Shown here: piece by piece, positions 19,144 to 27,656 of the stretch
Numbering within the stretch: position 1 is the first letter of the stretch
Layout: the number at the start of each line of letters is the position of its first letter
Source of the DNA: Alterisphingorhabdus sp038748365
GTDB lineage: Bacteria > Pseudomonadota > Alphaproteobacteria > Sphingomonadales > Sphingomonadaceae
Length of the DNA: 64,000 bases
Reading direction: 5' to 3'
NCBI GenBank assembly: GCA_038748365.1
Contig: JBCDIZ010000001.1
Coordinates: 186,001-250,000, forward strand
Made by a program: the position numbers and the translations under genes
Notes under the pieces: generated by a model
Database searches by the model: none
What the model was told of the DNA's origin: nothing
What the model saw: the letters and a program-made list of their open reading frames with translations, nothing else

Positions 19144-19174
19144 AACTGCAATAAACCCATGTTTTTTGCCAGGT

Positions 19175-19326
19175 GAGTCCTTTGGGGCACACCACTAGGT
19201 ATTGAGTCCAAAAGTCCCCGAAAGACTCCATATGCTGATTTGGACTCTTTGTGTTCTCAAAGCATTAACCATTTTCTGTAACATGTGTTGCCAACTCGCT
19301 GCTTGACCGCGGAACCGACTGGACTC
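19175..19326 (+). promoter_or_regulatory. GANTC cluster and CtrA-like half-site in the ccrM leader
   Basis: Five GANTC sites, the target of the CcrM methylase encoded just downstream, lie within 152 bases: 19175, 19204, 19224, 19243 and 19322. Two of them sit in the arms of a 9-base inverted repeat (GAGTCCAAA at 19204-19212, TTTGGACTC at 19239-19247) around a third. A TTAACCAT sequence at 19265-19272 matches the half-site form of the CtrA motif; no full TTAA-N7-TTAA was found. In Caulobacter, ccrM is activated by CtrA and dampened by methylation of leader GANTC sites, so autoregulation is a reasonable inference here. Confidence 0.7.
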
Positions 19327-19362
19327 AGGGTCGTCTCCGTATCAGCCAAAAGGGTGAGAAAT

Positions 19363-20511
19363 ATGGCTCTGACACGCTCGGAAGAGAGAATTGTTGCGAA
19401 GAAGCGGCCAGCTGCAAAGGCTGCTGCGAAAGCACCTACGCTACCGCTCAATACGATATTGCGCGGCGATTGTATTGAGGCGATGCGCTGCTTGCCCGAT
19501 GCGTCAGTAGATATGGTTTTCGCTGACCCACCCTATAATCTGCAACTGGGCGGCGATCTTACGCGCCCGGAAGGCTCGGTTGTCGATGCAGTCGATAATG
19601 ACTGGGACAAGTTTGACACTTTCCGCGCCTATGATGAGTTTACCCGCGCGTGGCTGACCGAAGCGCGCCGCGTGCTCAAGCCTGATGGTTCGCTCTGGGT
19701 GATTGGCAGCTATCACAATATCTTCCGCGTCGGCGCGGTGCTGCAGGATCTGGGCTATTGGATCCTCAACGATATTGTCTGGCGCAAAGCCAATCCGATG
19801 CCGAATTTTCGCGGCACGCGCTTTACCAATGCGCATGAGACGATGATCTGGGCTTCGCATGGTGAGAAGTCGAAATATACCTTCAACTATCGCGCGATGA
19901 AGACGCTCAATGACGAGCTGCAGATGCGCTCTGACTGGGTGCTACCGATTTGCGGTGGTTCCGAGCGTCTTAAGCGCAATGGCAAAAAAGCACATCCGAC
20001 GCAGAAGCCCGAGGCTTTGCTCTATCGGGTATTGCTCGCCTCGACCAATAAAGGCGATGTCGTACTTGATCCGTTTTTCGGCACAGGCACCACTGGCGCT
20101 GTAGCCCGACGTCTGGGGCGTGACTGGATCGGCTGCGAGCGCGATGAGACCTATATCGAGGTTGCCGAGCAGCGCATATCCGAAGCGCTGCCGCTTGATG
20201 AATCCGCTCTCAAAACCATGCAATCGCCGCGTAGCGCCCCACGCGTAGCCTTCGGGACATTGGTGAGCACCGGCTATATCTCGCCGGGCACGGTTCTGCA
20301 TGATCGTAAACGCCGTTGGGCCGCTACAGTTCAGGCCGATGGCTCGCTGGTCTGTGAAGGCAAACAAGGCTCGATCCACAAAATCGGAGCGACTATGCAG
20401 GATGCACCCAGCTGTAATGGCTGGACCTTCTGGCATATTGATGACCCGGAAAAGGGCATGCAGCCAATCGATACCCAGCGTAAGACCTATATTCTCGCTA
20501 CTGAACCTTAA
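19363..20511 (+). CDS. ccrM: Cell-cycle regulated GANTC adenine methyltransferase CcrM
   Basis: Beta-class N6-adenine DNA methyltransferase, a solitary methylase that marks replicated DNA in alphaproteobacteria. Start ATG 19363 with AGGG just upstream. It has a short basic Ala/Lys-rich N terminus, then the catalytic DPPY motif in FADPPYNLQLGG, the long target-recognition region, and the SAM-binding motif DPFFGTGTTGAVA. The C-terminal ~85 residues (FGTLVSTGYISPGTVL ... NGWTFWHID) form a RAMA-type domain diagnostic for CcrM. 382 residues including the N-terminal extension. No cognate nuclease is nearby, as expected for an orphan methylase. Confidence 0.95.
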   Translation: MALTRSEERIVAKKRPAAKAAAKAPTLPLNTILRGDCIEAMRCLPDASVDMVFADPPYNLQLGGDLTRPEGSVVDAVDNDWDKFDTFRAYDEFTRAWLTEARRVLKPDGSLWVIGSYHNIFRVGAVLQDLGYWILNDIVWRKANPMPNFRGTRFTNAHETMIWASHGEKSKYTFNYRAMKTLNDELQMRSDWVLPICGGSERLKRNGKKAHPTQKPEALLYRVLLASTNKGDVVLDPFFGTGTTGAVARRLGRDWIGCERDETYIEVAEQRISEALPLDESALKTMQSPRSAPRVAFGTLVSTGYISPGTVLHDRKRRWAATVQADGSLVCEGKQGSIHKIGATMQDAPSCNGWTFWHIDDPEKGMQPIDTQRKTYILATEP

Positions 20512-20536
20512 GCCCTGACCCTGACTGGAGCCGCAT

Positions 20537-21628
20537 ATGCGAGCCTATCTCCATCCTGTCGCGATTGCCCAGAGCCCACAGGCGGTTGAAGGCGGTGCCA
20601 TTCGCCTTGCTGGATCGATGATTTGGGCGAATACGCTCAGAATAGATTGCTGGGATGGCGACACATTGGCGCACCGTGCGGTGATTGCTGCTGACGCGCT
20701 TGATAATACTTTGCCGGATGTACCTGAAGACGCCCGCGATCGAGTACAGGTGCAATATGATAATCTGCAAAAAATACGTGAGCCACTCGCAATTGGAACG
20801 CGAACGCTGCGCTTCGATCAGCCGCAGATTATGGGGATACTTAACGCAACACCCGACAGTTTCTCTGATGGCGGTGCACATGATACTCCGCATCAGGCAG
20901 TCGATGCGGGCTTTGCCATGACATCGCAAGGCGCAGCGATGGTCGATGTTGGCGGTGAATCAACCCGCCCCAATGCGCAGGCTGTATGGGAAGGTGATGA
21001 GATTACCCGCATTGAGCCCGTGGTGCAGCAACTCGCTGCATCAGGCGCAATCATCTCAATCGATACGCGTAAAGCCGCTGTAATGGAAGCGGCCCTCAAT
21101 GCTGATGCAGCGCTGGTCAACGATATCTCTGCGCTTCTTTATGATCCGCGTTCAGTGGAGGTTGTGGTCGAAGCAGATTGTCCGGTGGTCCTGATGCATG
21201 CGCCATCACAGGGCGATGATCCGCATGAAAATGATCATGGCTATGATGATGTGGTACGCGACGTCTTTGACTGGCTGGCAGAACGCATTGAAGCGGTTGC
21301 GGCTGCAGGCGTGAAGCGTGAGAAGATCATCATCGATCCGGGTCTTGGCTTCGGCAAATCGCTTAGCGACAATCTGGCGCTGCTCAATGCGCTGCCACTT
21401 TTTCACGCGCTGGGCCAGCCTGTGCTGGTCGGTGCAAGTCGCAAGCGCATGATAGGTGCACTGTCCAATGAAGAGGCAGCAGACCAGAGGCTACCAGGCT
21501 CGCTGGCGCTGGCGTTATACGCCATGAATAGCGGAGCGCATATCTTGCGGGTGCACGATGTACCGGAAACCTTGCAGGCAATGCGTGTCTGGCGTGGATT
21601 GCGCGATTCTGCGCTGACCAGCTTTTAA
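20537..21628 (+). CDS. folP: Dihydropteroate synthase
   Basis: Joins p-aminobenzoate to the pterin pyrophosphate in folate synthesis; the target of sulfonamides. The core begins at about residue 95 with IMGILNATPDSFSDGG, continues with VDVGGESTRPNA, SIDTRKAAVMEAAL and IDPGLGFGKSL, and ends with GASRKRMIG. At 363 residues it is longer than the usual ~280 because of about 90 extra N-terminal residues with no recognised domain, a feature also seen in some alphaproteobacterial FolP proteins. Follows ccrM by 25 bases and may be cotranscribed. Its stop overlaps the convergent regulator gene by 4 bases. Confidence 0.94.
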   Translation: MRAYLHPVAIAQSPQAVEGGAIRLAGSMIWANTLRIDCWDGDTLAHRAVIAADALDNTLPDVPEDARDRVQVQYDNLQKIREPLAIGTRTLRFDQPQIMGILNATPDSFSDGGAHDTPHQAVDAGFAMTSQGAAMVDVGGESTRPNAQAVWEGDEITRIEPVVQQLAASGAIISIDTRKAAVMEAALNADAALVNDISALLYDPRSVEVVVEADCPVVLMHAPSQGDDPHENDHGYDDVVRDVFDWLAERIEAVAAAGVKREKIIIDPGLGFGKSLSDNLALLNALPLFHALGQPVLVGASRKRMIGALSNEEAADQRLPGSLALALYAMNSGAHILRVHDVPETLQAMRVWRGLRDSALTSF

Positions 21629-23043
21629 GCCGCGTTGTCGATCCCCAGCTCTGATAGCTTTCGGTAAAGCGTCGAGCGGCCAATGCCAAGACGACGTGCC
21701 ACCTCCGTCATCTTGCCGCGATAATGGCCAATGGCGAGGCGGATGACATCGGCTTCAATCTCTTCCAAGGGCCGCAAATTGCCGTCATTGGCATAAAGCG
21801 TAACGCCAATACCTTCATGCGTTTCGGCGGTTAGGTTGTCGAGGCCCTGCATCATATTGGAAAGCTGCGGCAGCTCAGCTGTTGTCAGGGCATCGCCATC
21901 GGCAAAAATGGCGGCGCGGAAGAGGGTCGTCTGCAACTGACGGACATTTCCTGGCCAGTCATAAGAAGAAAGCAGGGCCAGAGCGTCCTGGGTAAGGCCC
22001 AATGGGCGCATACCCGGTTGATCGGCGATGCGTGCGAGAAAATGCCGTGCCAATGCCGGGATATCGCCTTGGCGATCACGCAAGGGCGGGATGCAGATGC
22101 TTTGCTGTCCGATCAGGGCATATAGTTCAGCATCAAAATCGCCATTTTTTACCATCTCTTTGAGTGGGATGTTGCTGGCGAAAATATAGCGTGTGTCGAT
22201 ACGGAAACTGTGACTGCCGCCCATAGGCTGCACCTCGCCGGTCTTCAGCGTATGCAGCAGCTTCTCCTGAATATCTGATGGCATGCGATCAATTTCATCG
22301 ATCACCAATGTACCATTTTCGGCGCGTTGAATATGACCAATCTGGCGGTCAAAAGCGCCGGGAAAAGCGCCTTGCTCATGGCCGAACAGCAGCGATTCCA
22401 TCTGATTGGCAGGAGTTCCGCCGACATTCATCAGCCGCAGCGGCATTTTTGCGCGCGGTGATGTCGCATGGATAGCGCGTGCGACCATTTCCTTGCCGAC
22501 ACCAGTTTCGCCCTCAATCAGCACATGGCCATGGCCGCGCGCTGCCTTGGCAGCAACCGCCAGCGCCGCGCGAAATTGCGGGGCGCTGCCGATCATTTCG
22601 TCGAAATTGAGCGGTGAGCTGATTTTCTCGGTCAAAGGCTGCAATTCGTCTGCACGATCCTGCCGTTCGCTGGCGGCATTGAGCGCGGCGATCAGCCGGT
22701 CCGGCGCGAGTGGCTTAATCAGATAATCTGTTGCCCCAGCGCGCATGGCCTCCACCGCCAATAGCGGCGAAGTGCTGGTTGTCAGCATCAATATCGGCAG
22801 GGCTGGACGGCGCGATTTTAGTTCTGCAATTAGTGCTGCGGCATCATCTCCAGGCACCCATTGATCAAGAATGATAGCATCCAGCCGCATGCCTTGCTGT
22901 GTGCCCAGCATCGCAATAGCCGTTTCCGAATCGCGGGCAAAAATCGTGCTCCAGCCCGCCTTGCTGGCGAGCGCGGCGACGAGCCGACATTGCGCCGGTT
23001 CATCATCAATCAGCATCAGCAGACGTGTATCTTCCTCTGCCAT
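21625..23043 (-). CDS. NtrC-family response regulator with variant GAFPGA loop
   Basis: 472 residues in three parts: a receiver domain (1-125, phospho-acceptor Asp in IILDQWVPGD, Lys in DYLIKPLAP), an AAA+ ATPase (about 145-375, Walker A GETGVGKE, Walker B TLVIDEID, arginine-finger region PPLRDRQGDIP) and a C-terminal Fis-type helix-turn-helix (MTEVARRLGIGRSTLYRKLSEL). The loop that contacts sigma-54, normally GAFTGA, reads GAFPGA. The Thr is critical in characterised sigma-54 activators, so this protein may work independently of sigma-54 or in an atypical way. No histidine kinase gene is adjacent. Confidence 0.92.
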   Translation of the reverse strand: MAEEDTRLLMLIDDEPAQCRLVAALASKAGWSTIFARDSETAIAMLGTQQGMRLDAIILDQWVPGDDAAALIAELKSRRPALPILMLTTSTSPLLAVEAMRAGATDYLIKPLAPDRLIAALNAASERQDRADELQPLTEKISSPLNFDEMIGSAPQFRAALAVAAKAARGHGHVLIEGETGVGKEMVARAIHATSPRAKMPLRLMNVGGTPANQMESLLFGHEQGAFPGAFDRQIGHIQRAENGTLVIDEIDRMPSDIQEKLLHTLKTGEVQPMGGSHSFRIDTRYIFASNIPLKEMVKNGDFDAELYALIGQQSICIPPLRDRQGDIPALARHFLARIADQPGMRPLGLTQDALALLSSYDWPGNVRQLQTTLFRAAIFADGDALTTAELPQLSNMMQGLDNLTAETHEGIGVTLYANDGNLRPLEEIEADVIRLAIGHYRGKMTEVARRLGIGRSTLYRKLSELGIDNAA

Positions 23044-23348
23044 ATATTTACCCGCCTTTTGTTCATATGTCCCAATTAGGCACAGATATAGCGGGAACTG
23101 GTAAACAGGCTGTTAATTGGCCGGGTGCTGCAAATCACAATTTGCCGACTATAGGAAAATGAACATGGCGGAGGGATTTTGTCTTTGGCTGGCTCAGCTA
23201 TGTGGGGATAATTCGCACAAAGATGTTATCGATTGCGCAGATGCTTGAGCATGAAGCTGCTTCACGCTAAGGCGTTATGCAAAGAGTTGGCGCATCCGCG
23301 TACAACTAATTCTCATTCGGATTGCTACAGATAAGGGAATCGCCACAC
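23044..23348. other. Intergenic region between divergent regulator and coxIV/pnt genes
   Basis: About 305 bases between divergent genes, so it must hold both promoters. No repeat, terminator or well-formed operator was recognised. It contains a 29-codon open frame (23159-23248) without coding character. The leader of the plus-strand operon ends GATAAGGGAATCGCCACAC before the ATG, giving a weak AAGGGA ribosome site. Confidence 0.5.
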
Positions 23349-23474
23349 ATGACTTCCGAAAACGATATGGATTATGCGCGCAAAACCTATTCCGGGTTCA
23401 CCGGTTTTGTAAAATGGGGGACGATTGTTTCTGCGATCGTAACCGCCATAGTCGTTATGATTGTTGCTAGCTGA
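23349..23474 (+). CDS. aa3-type cytochrome c oxidase subunit IV (41 aa)
   Basis: Very short gene. The product, beginning MTSENDMDYARKTYSGF, has a polar N terminus (about 20 residues) and one membrane helix (WGTIVSAIVTAIVVMIVAS). The MDYxxHxxTYxGF-like start followed by a single helix is the pattern of the small bacterial aa3 oxidase subunit IV, here with Arg-Lys where His is common. Such genes often stand in front of pntA in sphingomonads even though the main oxidase genes are elsewhere. pntAA starts 5 bases after the stop, so they form one operon. Confidence 0.85.
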   Translation: MTSENDMDYARKTYSGFTGFVKWGTIVSAIVTAIVVMIVAS

Positions 23475-23479
23475 TTGCC

Positions 23480-24628
23480 ATGGCAGAACAGGCATCTCAG
23501 CAGATCATCGCCGTTATTGCGGAAACCGCAGATCATGAAAATCGCGTCGCCGCGACACCGGAGACGGTAAAGAAGTTTACCGCGCTCGGTGCATCCTGTC
23601 TGGTCGAGAAAGGCGCCGGAGAAAAGGCTGCTTTTAGCGATGAGGATTATGCCGATGCCGGGGCGACGATCACCGATCGCAAGGATGCTATTGCCAAAGC
23701 AGATATAATTATCGGCATTCAGGGCATCGATCCTAAAGAGCTTAAGGGAGCCAAGAAGGGCGTAACTCTGGCTGCTGCGCTTGATCCATTCGGCAAGCGC
23801 GAGCGTATCGATACTTATGCTGAAACCGGAGCGCATGCCCTAGCGTTGGAGTTTATGCCTCGTATCACTCGGGCACAGTCGATGGACATATTGTCGTCGC
23901 AGTCCAATCTCGCCGGTTATCGGGCGGTTCTTCTCGCCTCGACTCATTATGGACGCGCCTTCCCGATGATGATGACGGCTGCAGGTACTGTCTCGGCGGC
24001 CAAATGCTTTGTTATGGGCGTTGGCGTGGCCGGGCTGCAATCGATCGCCACTGCACGGCGTCTGGGTGCACAAGTCAGCGCTACCGATGTCCGCAGCGCC
24101 ACCAAGGAGCAGATTGAAAGCCTCGGTGCCAAGGCGATCTTTGTTGAAGATGTTGCTGGCATTGAAGGTGAGGGCGCAGGCGGATACGCCACCGAAATGT
24201 CCGATGAGTATAAAAAGGCGCAGGCGGAATTGGTGTCCAGCCATATTGCCAAGCAGGACATTGTGATCACCACTGCCCTTATTCCGGGACGCCCGGCACC
24301 AAAGTTGATCTCCGATGAGCAGCTTGCAACCATGCGCCCGGGCAGTGTCATAGTTGACCTAGCTGCAGAGCAGGGCGGTAATGTCGACGGCGCTGTCGCT
24401 GGCGAAACCGTTGTTAAACATGGCGTGACTATTATTGGTGCACGCAATATCACTTCAGCTTTGGCATCCGATGCATCTGCGCTCTTCGCCCGTAATATCT
24501 TTAACTTCTTCTCAGCCTTCTGGGATAAGGAAGAAGCTAAGCCGGTCTTCCCCGAAGATGATGAGATTGTGCAAGGCATCCGCGTGACGCATGATGGCAA
24601 GGTGGTGCATGAGCGGTTGCTTGGGTGA
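23480..24628 (+). CDS. pntAA: NAD(P) transhydrogenase subunit alpha part 1 (PntAA)
   Basis: Soluble NAD(H)-binding domain I of the proton-translocating transhydrogenase, which uses the proton gradient to make NADPH. 382 residues, full length for the split-alpha form. It has an alanine-dehydrogenase-like N-terminal domain, the Rossmann motif VMGVGVAGLQSIATARRLGA, and the hinge segment SQSNLAGYRAV. Works with PntAB (25896) and PntB (26181). The partners are separated from it by 1.27 kb carrying two unrelated genes and a terminator, whereas these three genes are usually contiguous. Confidence 0.96.
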   Translation: MAEQASQQIIAVIAETADHENRVAATPETVKKFTALGASCLVEKGAGEKAAFSDEDYADAGATITDRKDAIAKADIIIGIQGIDPKELKGAKKGVTLAAALDPFGKRERIDTYAETGAHALALEFMPRITRAQSMDILSSQSNLAGYRAVLLASTHYGRAFPMMMTAAGTVSAAKCFVMGVGVAGLQSIATARRLGAQVSATDVRSATKEQIESLGAKAIFVEDVAGIEGEGAGGYATEMSDEYKKAQAELVSSHIAKQDIVITTALIPGRPAPKLISDEQLATMRPGSVIVDLAAEQGGNVDGAVAGETVVKHGVTIIGARNITSALASDASALFARNIFNFFSAFWDKEEAKPVFPEDDEIVQGIRVTHDGKVVHERLLG

Positions 24629-24921
24629 GATATATAGCAATAGTTTTGGCCTGCGTTTTCTTGGTGGCTTGCGAGATGCTAGGCGTTGAGAGCCCCAAAG
24701 TCTGTGAAGATTGGGTCAAAAGCAGGATAAAAGAACCAGATACATATAGTTGGAGCAGCACTAACTGGGAGTCCAATGGACCTGATGTTTCTATTCATTT
24801 TACCAGCCGGATTGATGGCAAGGAAGTACAGCAAATAGCTGAATGCAACTTTGTGGATCCTGAAGCTGACAATCTGGTCGTAGATGATAGTCAGTCGTCG
24901 ATCGATCGATTAGACTTCTGA
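24625..24921 (+). CDS. Small predicted lipoprotein, unknown function
   Basis: No family recognised. The GTG start at 24625 overlaps the pntAA stop (GTGA), implying coupled translation. 98 residues: a signal MRYIAIVLACVFLVAC with lipobox LVAC, then a small soluble domain with one more Cys pair (VCEDWV, AECNF), the block IKEPDTYSWSSTNW, and an acidic C terminus. The phrase about residues lost or retained upon solute exposure cannot be judged; it resembles short periplasmic proteins of unknown role. Codon use is visibly more AT-rich than in pntAA, suggesting a later insertion. Confidence 0.65.
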   Translation: MRYIAIVLACVFLVACEMLGVESPKVCEDWVKSRIKEPDTYSWSSTNWESNGPDVSIHFTSRIDGKEVQQIAECNFVDPEADNLVVDDSQSSIDRLDF

Positions 24922-25072
24922 ATTTTTCGCCGATATCCTTCATTGCATATTCATGACAGATACGCTTTACCTGCGTAAACCAAAGTAAAGCAGGTCGCAC
25001 TGGCGCTTCAGCGCTCATCACGAAAGATATTTATCCCCAAAATCCAGAAATTCGGCTTTTTTCGGCTGATTA

Positions 25073-25088
25073 TGAACCTTTTGGTTCA
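25073..25088. promoter_or_regulatory. Perfect palindrome upstream of the fasciclin gene
   Basis: TGAACC-TTTT-GGTTCA, 6-base arms with a 4-base centre, 51 bases before the fasciclin ATG. It is placed where an operator would be, but no regulator can be named and arms this short can occur by chance. Confidence 0.35.
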
Positions 25089-25139
25089 TTCATGCGTCTT
25101 TGTGACGCAATTTGCATAACATTATGGAGACTATTTTAC

Positions 25140-25724
25140 ATGTTTAAGACGAGTTTGACCGGACTGACTGTTGCTGCGCTGATGACCAATGGTGCTGCCT
25201 TTGCTCAAGAAACCCAGGCACCTGCCGCTGCACAACCCGCGGCTCCTGCTGAAGCACCAGCCCCCGCGCTCGTCCCGGCGCCATCACCGCATATTGTTGA
25301 CGCTGCTGTCGGTTCTGAAGATTTCAGCACGCTTGTTGGTCTGGTTCAGGCGGCTGAATTGGTTGAGACCCTGTCCAGCACCGGTCCCTTCACCGTCTTC
25401 GCACCGACCAATGATGCTTTTGGCGTTTTCCCCGATGGTGCTGTTGATGGTTTGAAACAGCCGGGAAACAAGGCGATCCTGACCCGTATCCTCACCTATC
25501 ATGTGGTTCCGGGCAAAGTGACTTCTGAAGCGTTGATCGGGATGATTGAGGCTGGCGGTGGCAGTGCCAAGATCAAAACCGTGGAAGGCACCGAGCTTAC
25601 CGCAACCATTGAAGCTGATCAGGTAAAGATTGCCGGCACCAACGGCACCGCTTTTGTCACCAAGGCCGATCTGGAACAGTCAAACGGGGTTATCCACGCC
25701 ATTAACGGCGTCGTTGTCCCTTAA
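25140..25724 (+). CDS. Secreted fasciclin (FAS1) domain protein
   Basis: 194 residues from ATG 25140 (GGAG about 10 bases upstream). The signal peptide ends NGAAFAQ; a Pro/Ala-rich linker follows (about residues 22-50), then one FAS1 domain (about 55-194). Conserved FAS1 blocks are FSTLVGLVQAAELVETLSSTGPFTVFAPTNDAF, ILTYHVVPGKV and GVIHAINGVVVP (quoted in part). Such proteins are exported and thought to act in adhesion or surface stress responses. It stands between pntAA and pntAB with its own probable promoter region upstream and a strong terminator downstream, so it is likely an independent unit. Confidence 0.92.
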   Translation: MFKTSLTGLTVAALMTNGAAFAQETQAPAAAQPAAPAEAPAPALVPAPSPHIVDAAVGSEDFSTLVGLVQAAELVETLSSTGPFTVFAPTNDAFGVFPDGAVDGLKQPGNKAILTRILTYHVVPGKVTSEALIGMIEAGGGSAKIKTVEGTELTATIEADQVKIAGTNGTAFVTKADLEQSNGVIHAINGVVVP

Positions 25725-25758
25725 ACGTATCATTTATTGCAGAAAATCCTTCTGTTTT

Positions 25759-25794
25759 GAAACGCCGGGCGCACTTTGCCCGGCGTTTCTTTTT
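25759..25794 (+). terminator. Rho-independent terminator after the fasciclin gene
   Basis: A perfect 12-base stem, GAAACGCCGGGC (25759-25770) with GCCCGGCGTTTC (25778-25789), a 7-base loop, then TTTTT. It lies 35 bases after the fasciclin stop and should end transcripts coming from there or from pntAA. Confidence 0.93.
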
Positions 25795-25895
25795 ATATCA
25801 TGCGACTGATGCTCGACACGCATCAAGATATTTGCAAAAGAAAGAGAAACATCGCGCCGTTCGGCATTCAGATGACCGCTAATCAGGGATAGCTC

Positions 25896-26177
25896 ATGGA
25901 TTTTATATCGGTTTTGTCGATTTTCGTGCTGGCGTGCTTCGTCGGCTATTATGTCGTCTGGTCAGTGACTCCAGCGCTGCATACGCCGCTAATGGCAGTG
26001 ACCAATGCGATTTCCTCGGTGATTATCGTCGGCGCACTGATTGCCTCGGCTGAAGCGGGAAGCCAGATTGCGAAATATCTTGGTCTGTTCGGCGTGGTGC
26101 TGGCCAGCATCAATATTTTCGGCGGCTTTGCTGTCACTGAGCGTATGCTGGCGATGTATAAGAAGAAGGAGAAGTAA
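25896..26177 (+). CDS. pntAB: NAD(P) transhydrogenase subunit alpha part 2 (PntAB)
   Basis: Membrane part of the split alpha subunit, 93 residues with three helices (around VLSIFVLACFVGYYVVW, NAISSVIIVGALIASA and YLGLFGVVLASINIFGGF). It contributes to the proton channel of domain II with PntB. The family-typical TPALHTPLMAVTNAIS segment is present. AGGGATAG precedes the ATG. It follows the terminator at 25759-25794, so it needs a promoter in the roughly 100 bases between. Confidence 0.95.
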   Translation: MDFISVLSIFVLACFVGYYVVWSVTPALHTPLMAVTNAISSVIIVGALIASAEAGSQIAKYLGLFGVVLASINIFGGFAVTERMLAMYKKKEK

Positions 26178-26180
26178 GCG

Positions 26181-27656
26181 ATGACCTTCTCCATTCTCGC
26201 CGCTGCCGGAGAAGTGCTCCGAGCGGAGTTGGCGCACGCAACTCCCCCTGCATGGGCTATGCTTGCATATCTAGCAGCAGGTGTATTCTTCATTCTGGCA
26301 CTGCGCGGGCTTTCATCGCCTGCAACCAGCCGTGCGGGCAATCGCAACGGTATTATCGGTATGGTGCTGGCAGTTGGCACCACGCTAATTACGCATAACC
26401 TCGCGACTTGGTATGAGATTGCCGTGGCTATCGCTATTGGTGGCGCCATCGGATTTGTCATTGCGCGCCGCATTGCGATGACTTCGATGCCTGAGCTTGT
26501 CGCGGGCTTTCACTCACTGGTTGGCCTTGCCGCTGTTGTTGTAGGGCTTGCTGCATGGCTAGACCCAGCCAGTTTCGGCATTGTCGATGAATGGGGCCAG
26601 ATCCTGATGGTCAGCCGGATCGAGCTGGGCTTGGGTATTGCTATCGGTGCGATTACTTTCTCCGGTTCGGTAATCGCTTTTCTGAAGCTTTCTGGCCGCA
26701 TGAGTGGTTCGCCAATTCTGCTGCCTGCACGACATGTCATCAATCTTGGAACCCTCGCAGCGATCCTCGGCCTGATCGGATACTATGCTTTATCGCTCGA
26801 TGCCGGTGCAGGCGAAGGATGGATTGTCCCGACCGTTACTATTCTCGCTTTCATCATCGGCTTCCTGCTGATCATACCAATCGGCGGTGCAGATATGCCG
26901 GTGGTGGTGTCGATGCTCAACAGCTATTCAGGCTGGGCCGCAGCGGCCATGGGCTTTACGCTCGGCAATACCGCGATGATCATCACCGGTGCGCTGGTGG
27001 GTTCGTCAGGCGCAATCCTGTCTTACATCATGTGCCGTGCGATGAATCGCAGCTTTATCTCGGTGATCGCGGGCGGCTTTGGTGCTGATGACAGTGCGGG
27101 AGCCGATGGCGCACCGCGCGAGCAGCGGCCTTATAAGCAAGGCAGTGCAGACGATGCGGCATTTATGCTCGAGCAGGCGGAAAAGGTCATCATTATCCCC
27201 GGCTATGGCATGGCGGTGGCGCAGGCGCAGCATATCCTGCGTGAAATGGCTGACGCGCTCAAAGAAAAGGATGTGGAGGTCAAATATGCCATTCACCCGG
27301 TGGCGGGTCGTATGCCGGGGCATATGAACGTGCTGCTCGCAGAGGCCAATGTGCCTTATGATGAGGTGTTTGAGCTGGAGGATATCAACAGCGAATTCGC
27401 ACAGGCCGATGTTGCCTTTATCATCGGCGCCAATGACGTGGTGAACCCGGCAGCCAAGACCGACAAGTCCTCGCCCATCTATGGCATGCCGGTATTTGAT
27501 GTCGACAAGGCCAAGCAGGTCTTCTTTATCAAACGCTCCATGGGCGGCGTTGGTTATGCCGGTGTGGATAATGATGTCTTCTATATGGATCAGACCATGA
27601 TGCTGCTTTCCGATGCCAAGAAGATGGTTGAGGAAATTGTGAAAGCTCTCGATTGA
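26181..27656 (+). CDS. pntB: NAD(P) transhydrogenase subunit beta (PntB)
   Basis: 491 residues: about nine membrane helices (domain II, residues ~25-290) and a C-terminal NADP(H)-binding domain III (about 310-491) with IIPGYGMAVAQAQH, HPVAGRMPGHMNVLLAEA, GANDVVNPAA and KRSMGGVGYAGV. Starts 3 bases after pntAB, clearly cotranscribed. Its TGA overlaps the racemase ATG. Confidence 0.97.
   Translation: MTFSILAAAGEVLRAELAHATPPAWAMLAYLAAGVFFILALRGLSSPATSRAGNRNGIIGMVLAVGTTLITHNLATWYEIAVAIAIGGAIGFVIARRIAMTSMPELVAGFHSLVGLAAVVVGLAAWLDPASFGIVDEWGQILMVSRIELGLGIAIGAITFSGSVIAFLKLSGRMSGSPILLPARHVINLGTLAAILGLIGYYALSLDAGAGEGWIVPTVTILAFIIGFLLIIPIGGADMPVVVSMLNSYSGWAAAAMGFTLGNTAMIITGALVGSSGAILSYIMCRAMNRSFISVIAGGFGADDSAGADGAPREQRPYKQGSADDAAFMLEQAEKVIIIPGYGMAVAQAQHILREMADALKEKDVEVKYAIHPVAGRMPGHMNVLLAEANVPYDEVFELEDINSEFAQADVAFIIGANDVVNPAAKTDKSSPIYGMPVFDVDKAKQVFFIKRSMGGVGYAGVDNDVFYMDQTMMLLSDAKKMVEEIVKALD

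Noticed and set aside
19261..19285. Full CtrA site in the ccrM leader
   Set aside because: Only one TTAA half is present; seven bases later the sequence is CTGT, not TTAA.
23159..23248. 29-codon open frame in the gap before the aa3 subunit IV gene
   Set aside because: No ribosome site, no hydrophobic or family pattern, and composition like the surrounding non-coding DNA.
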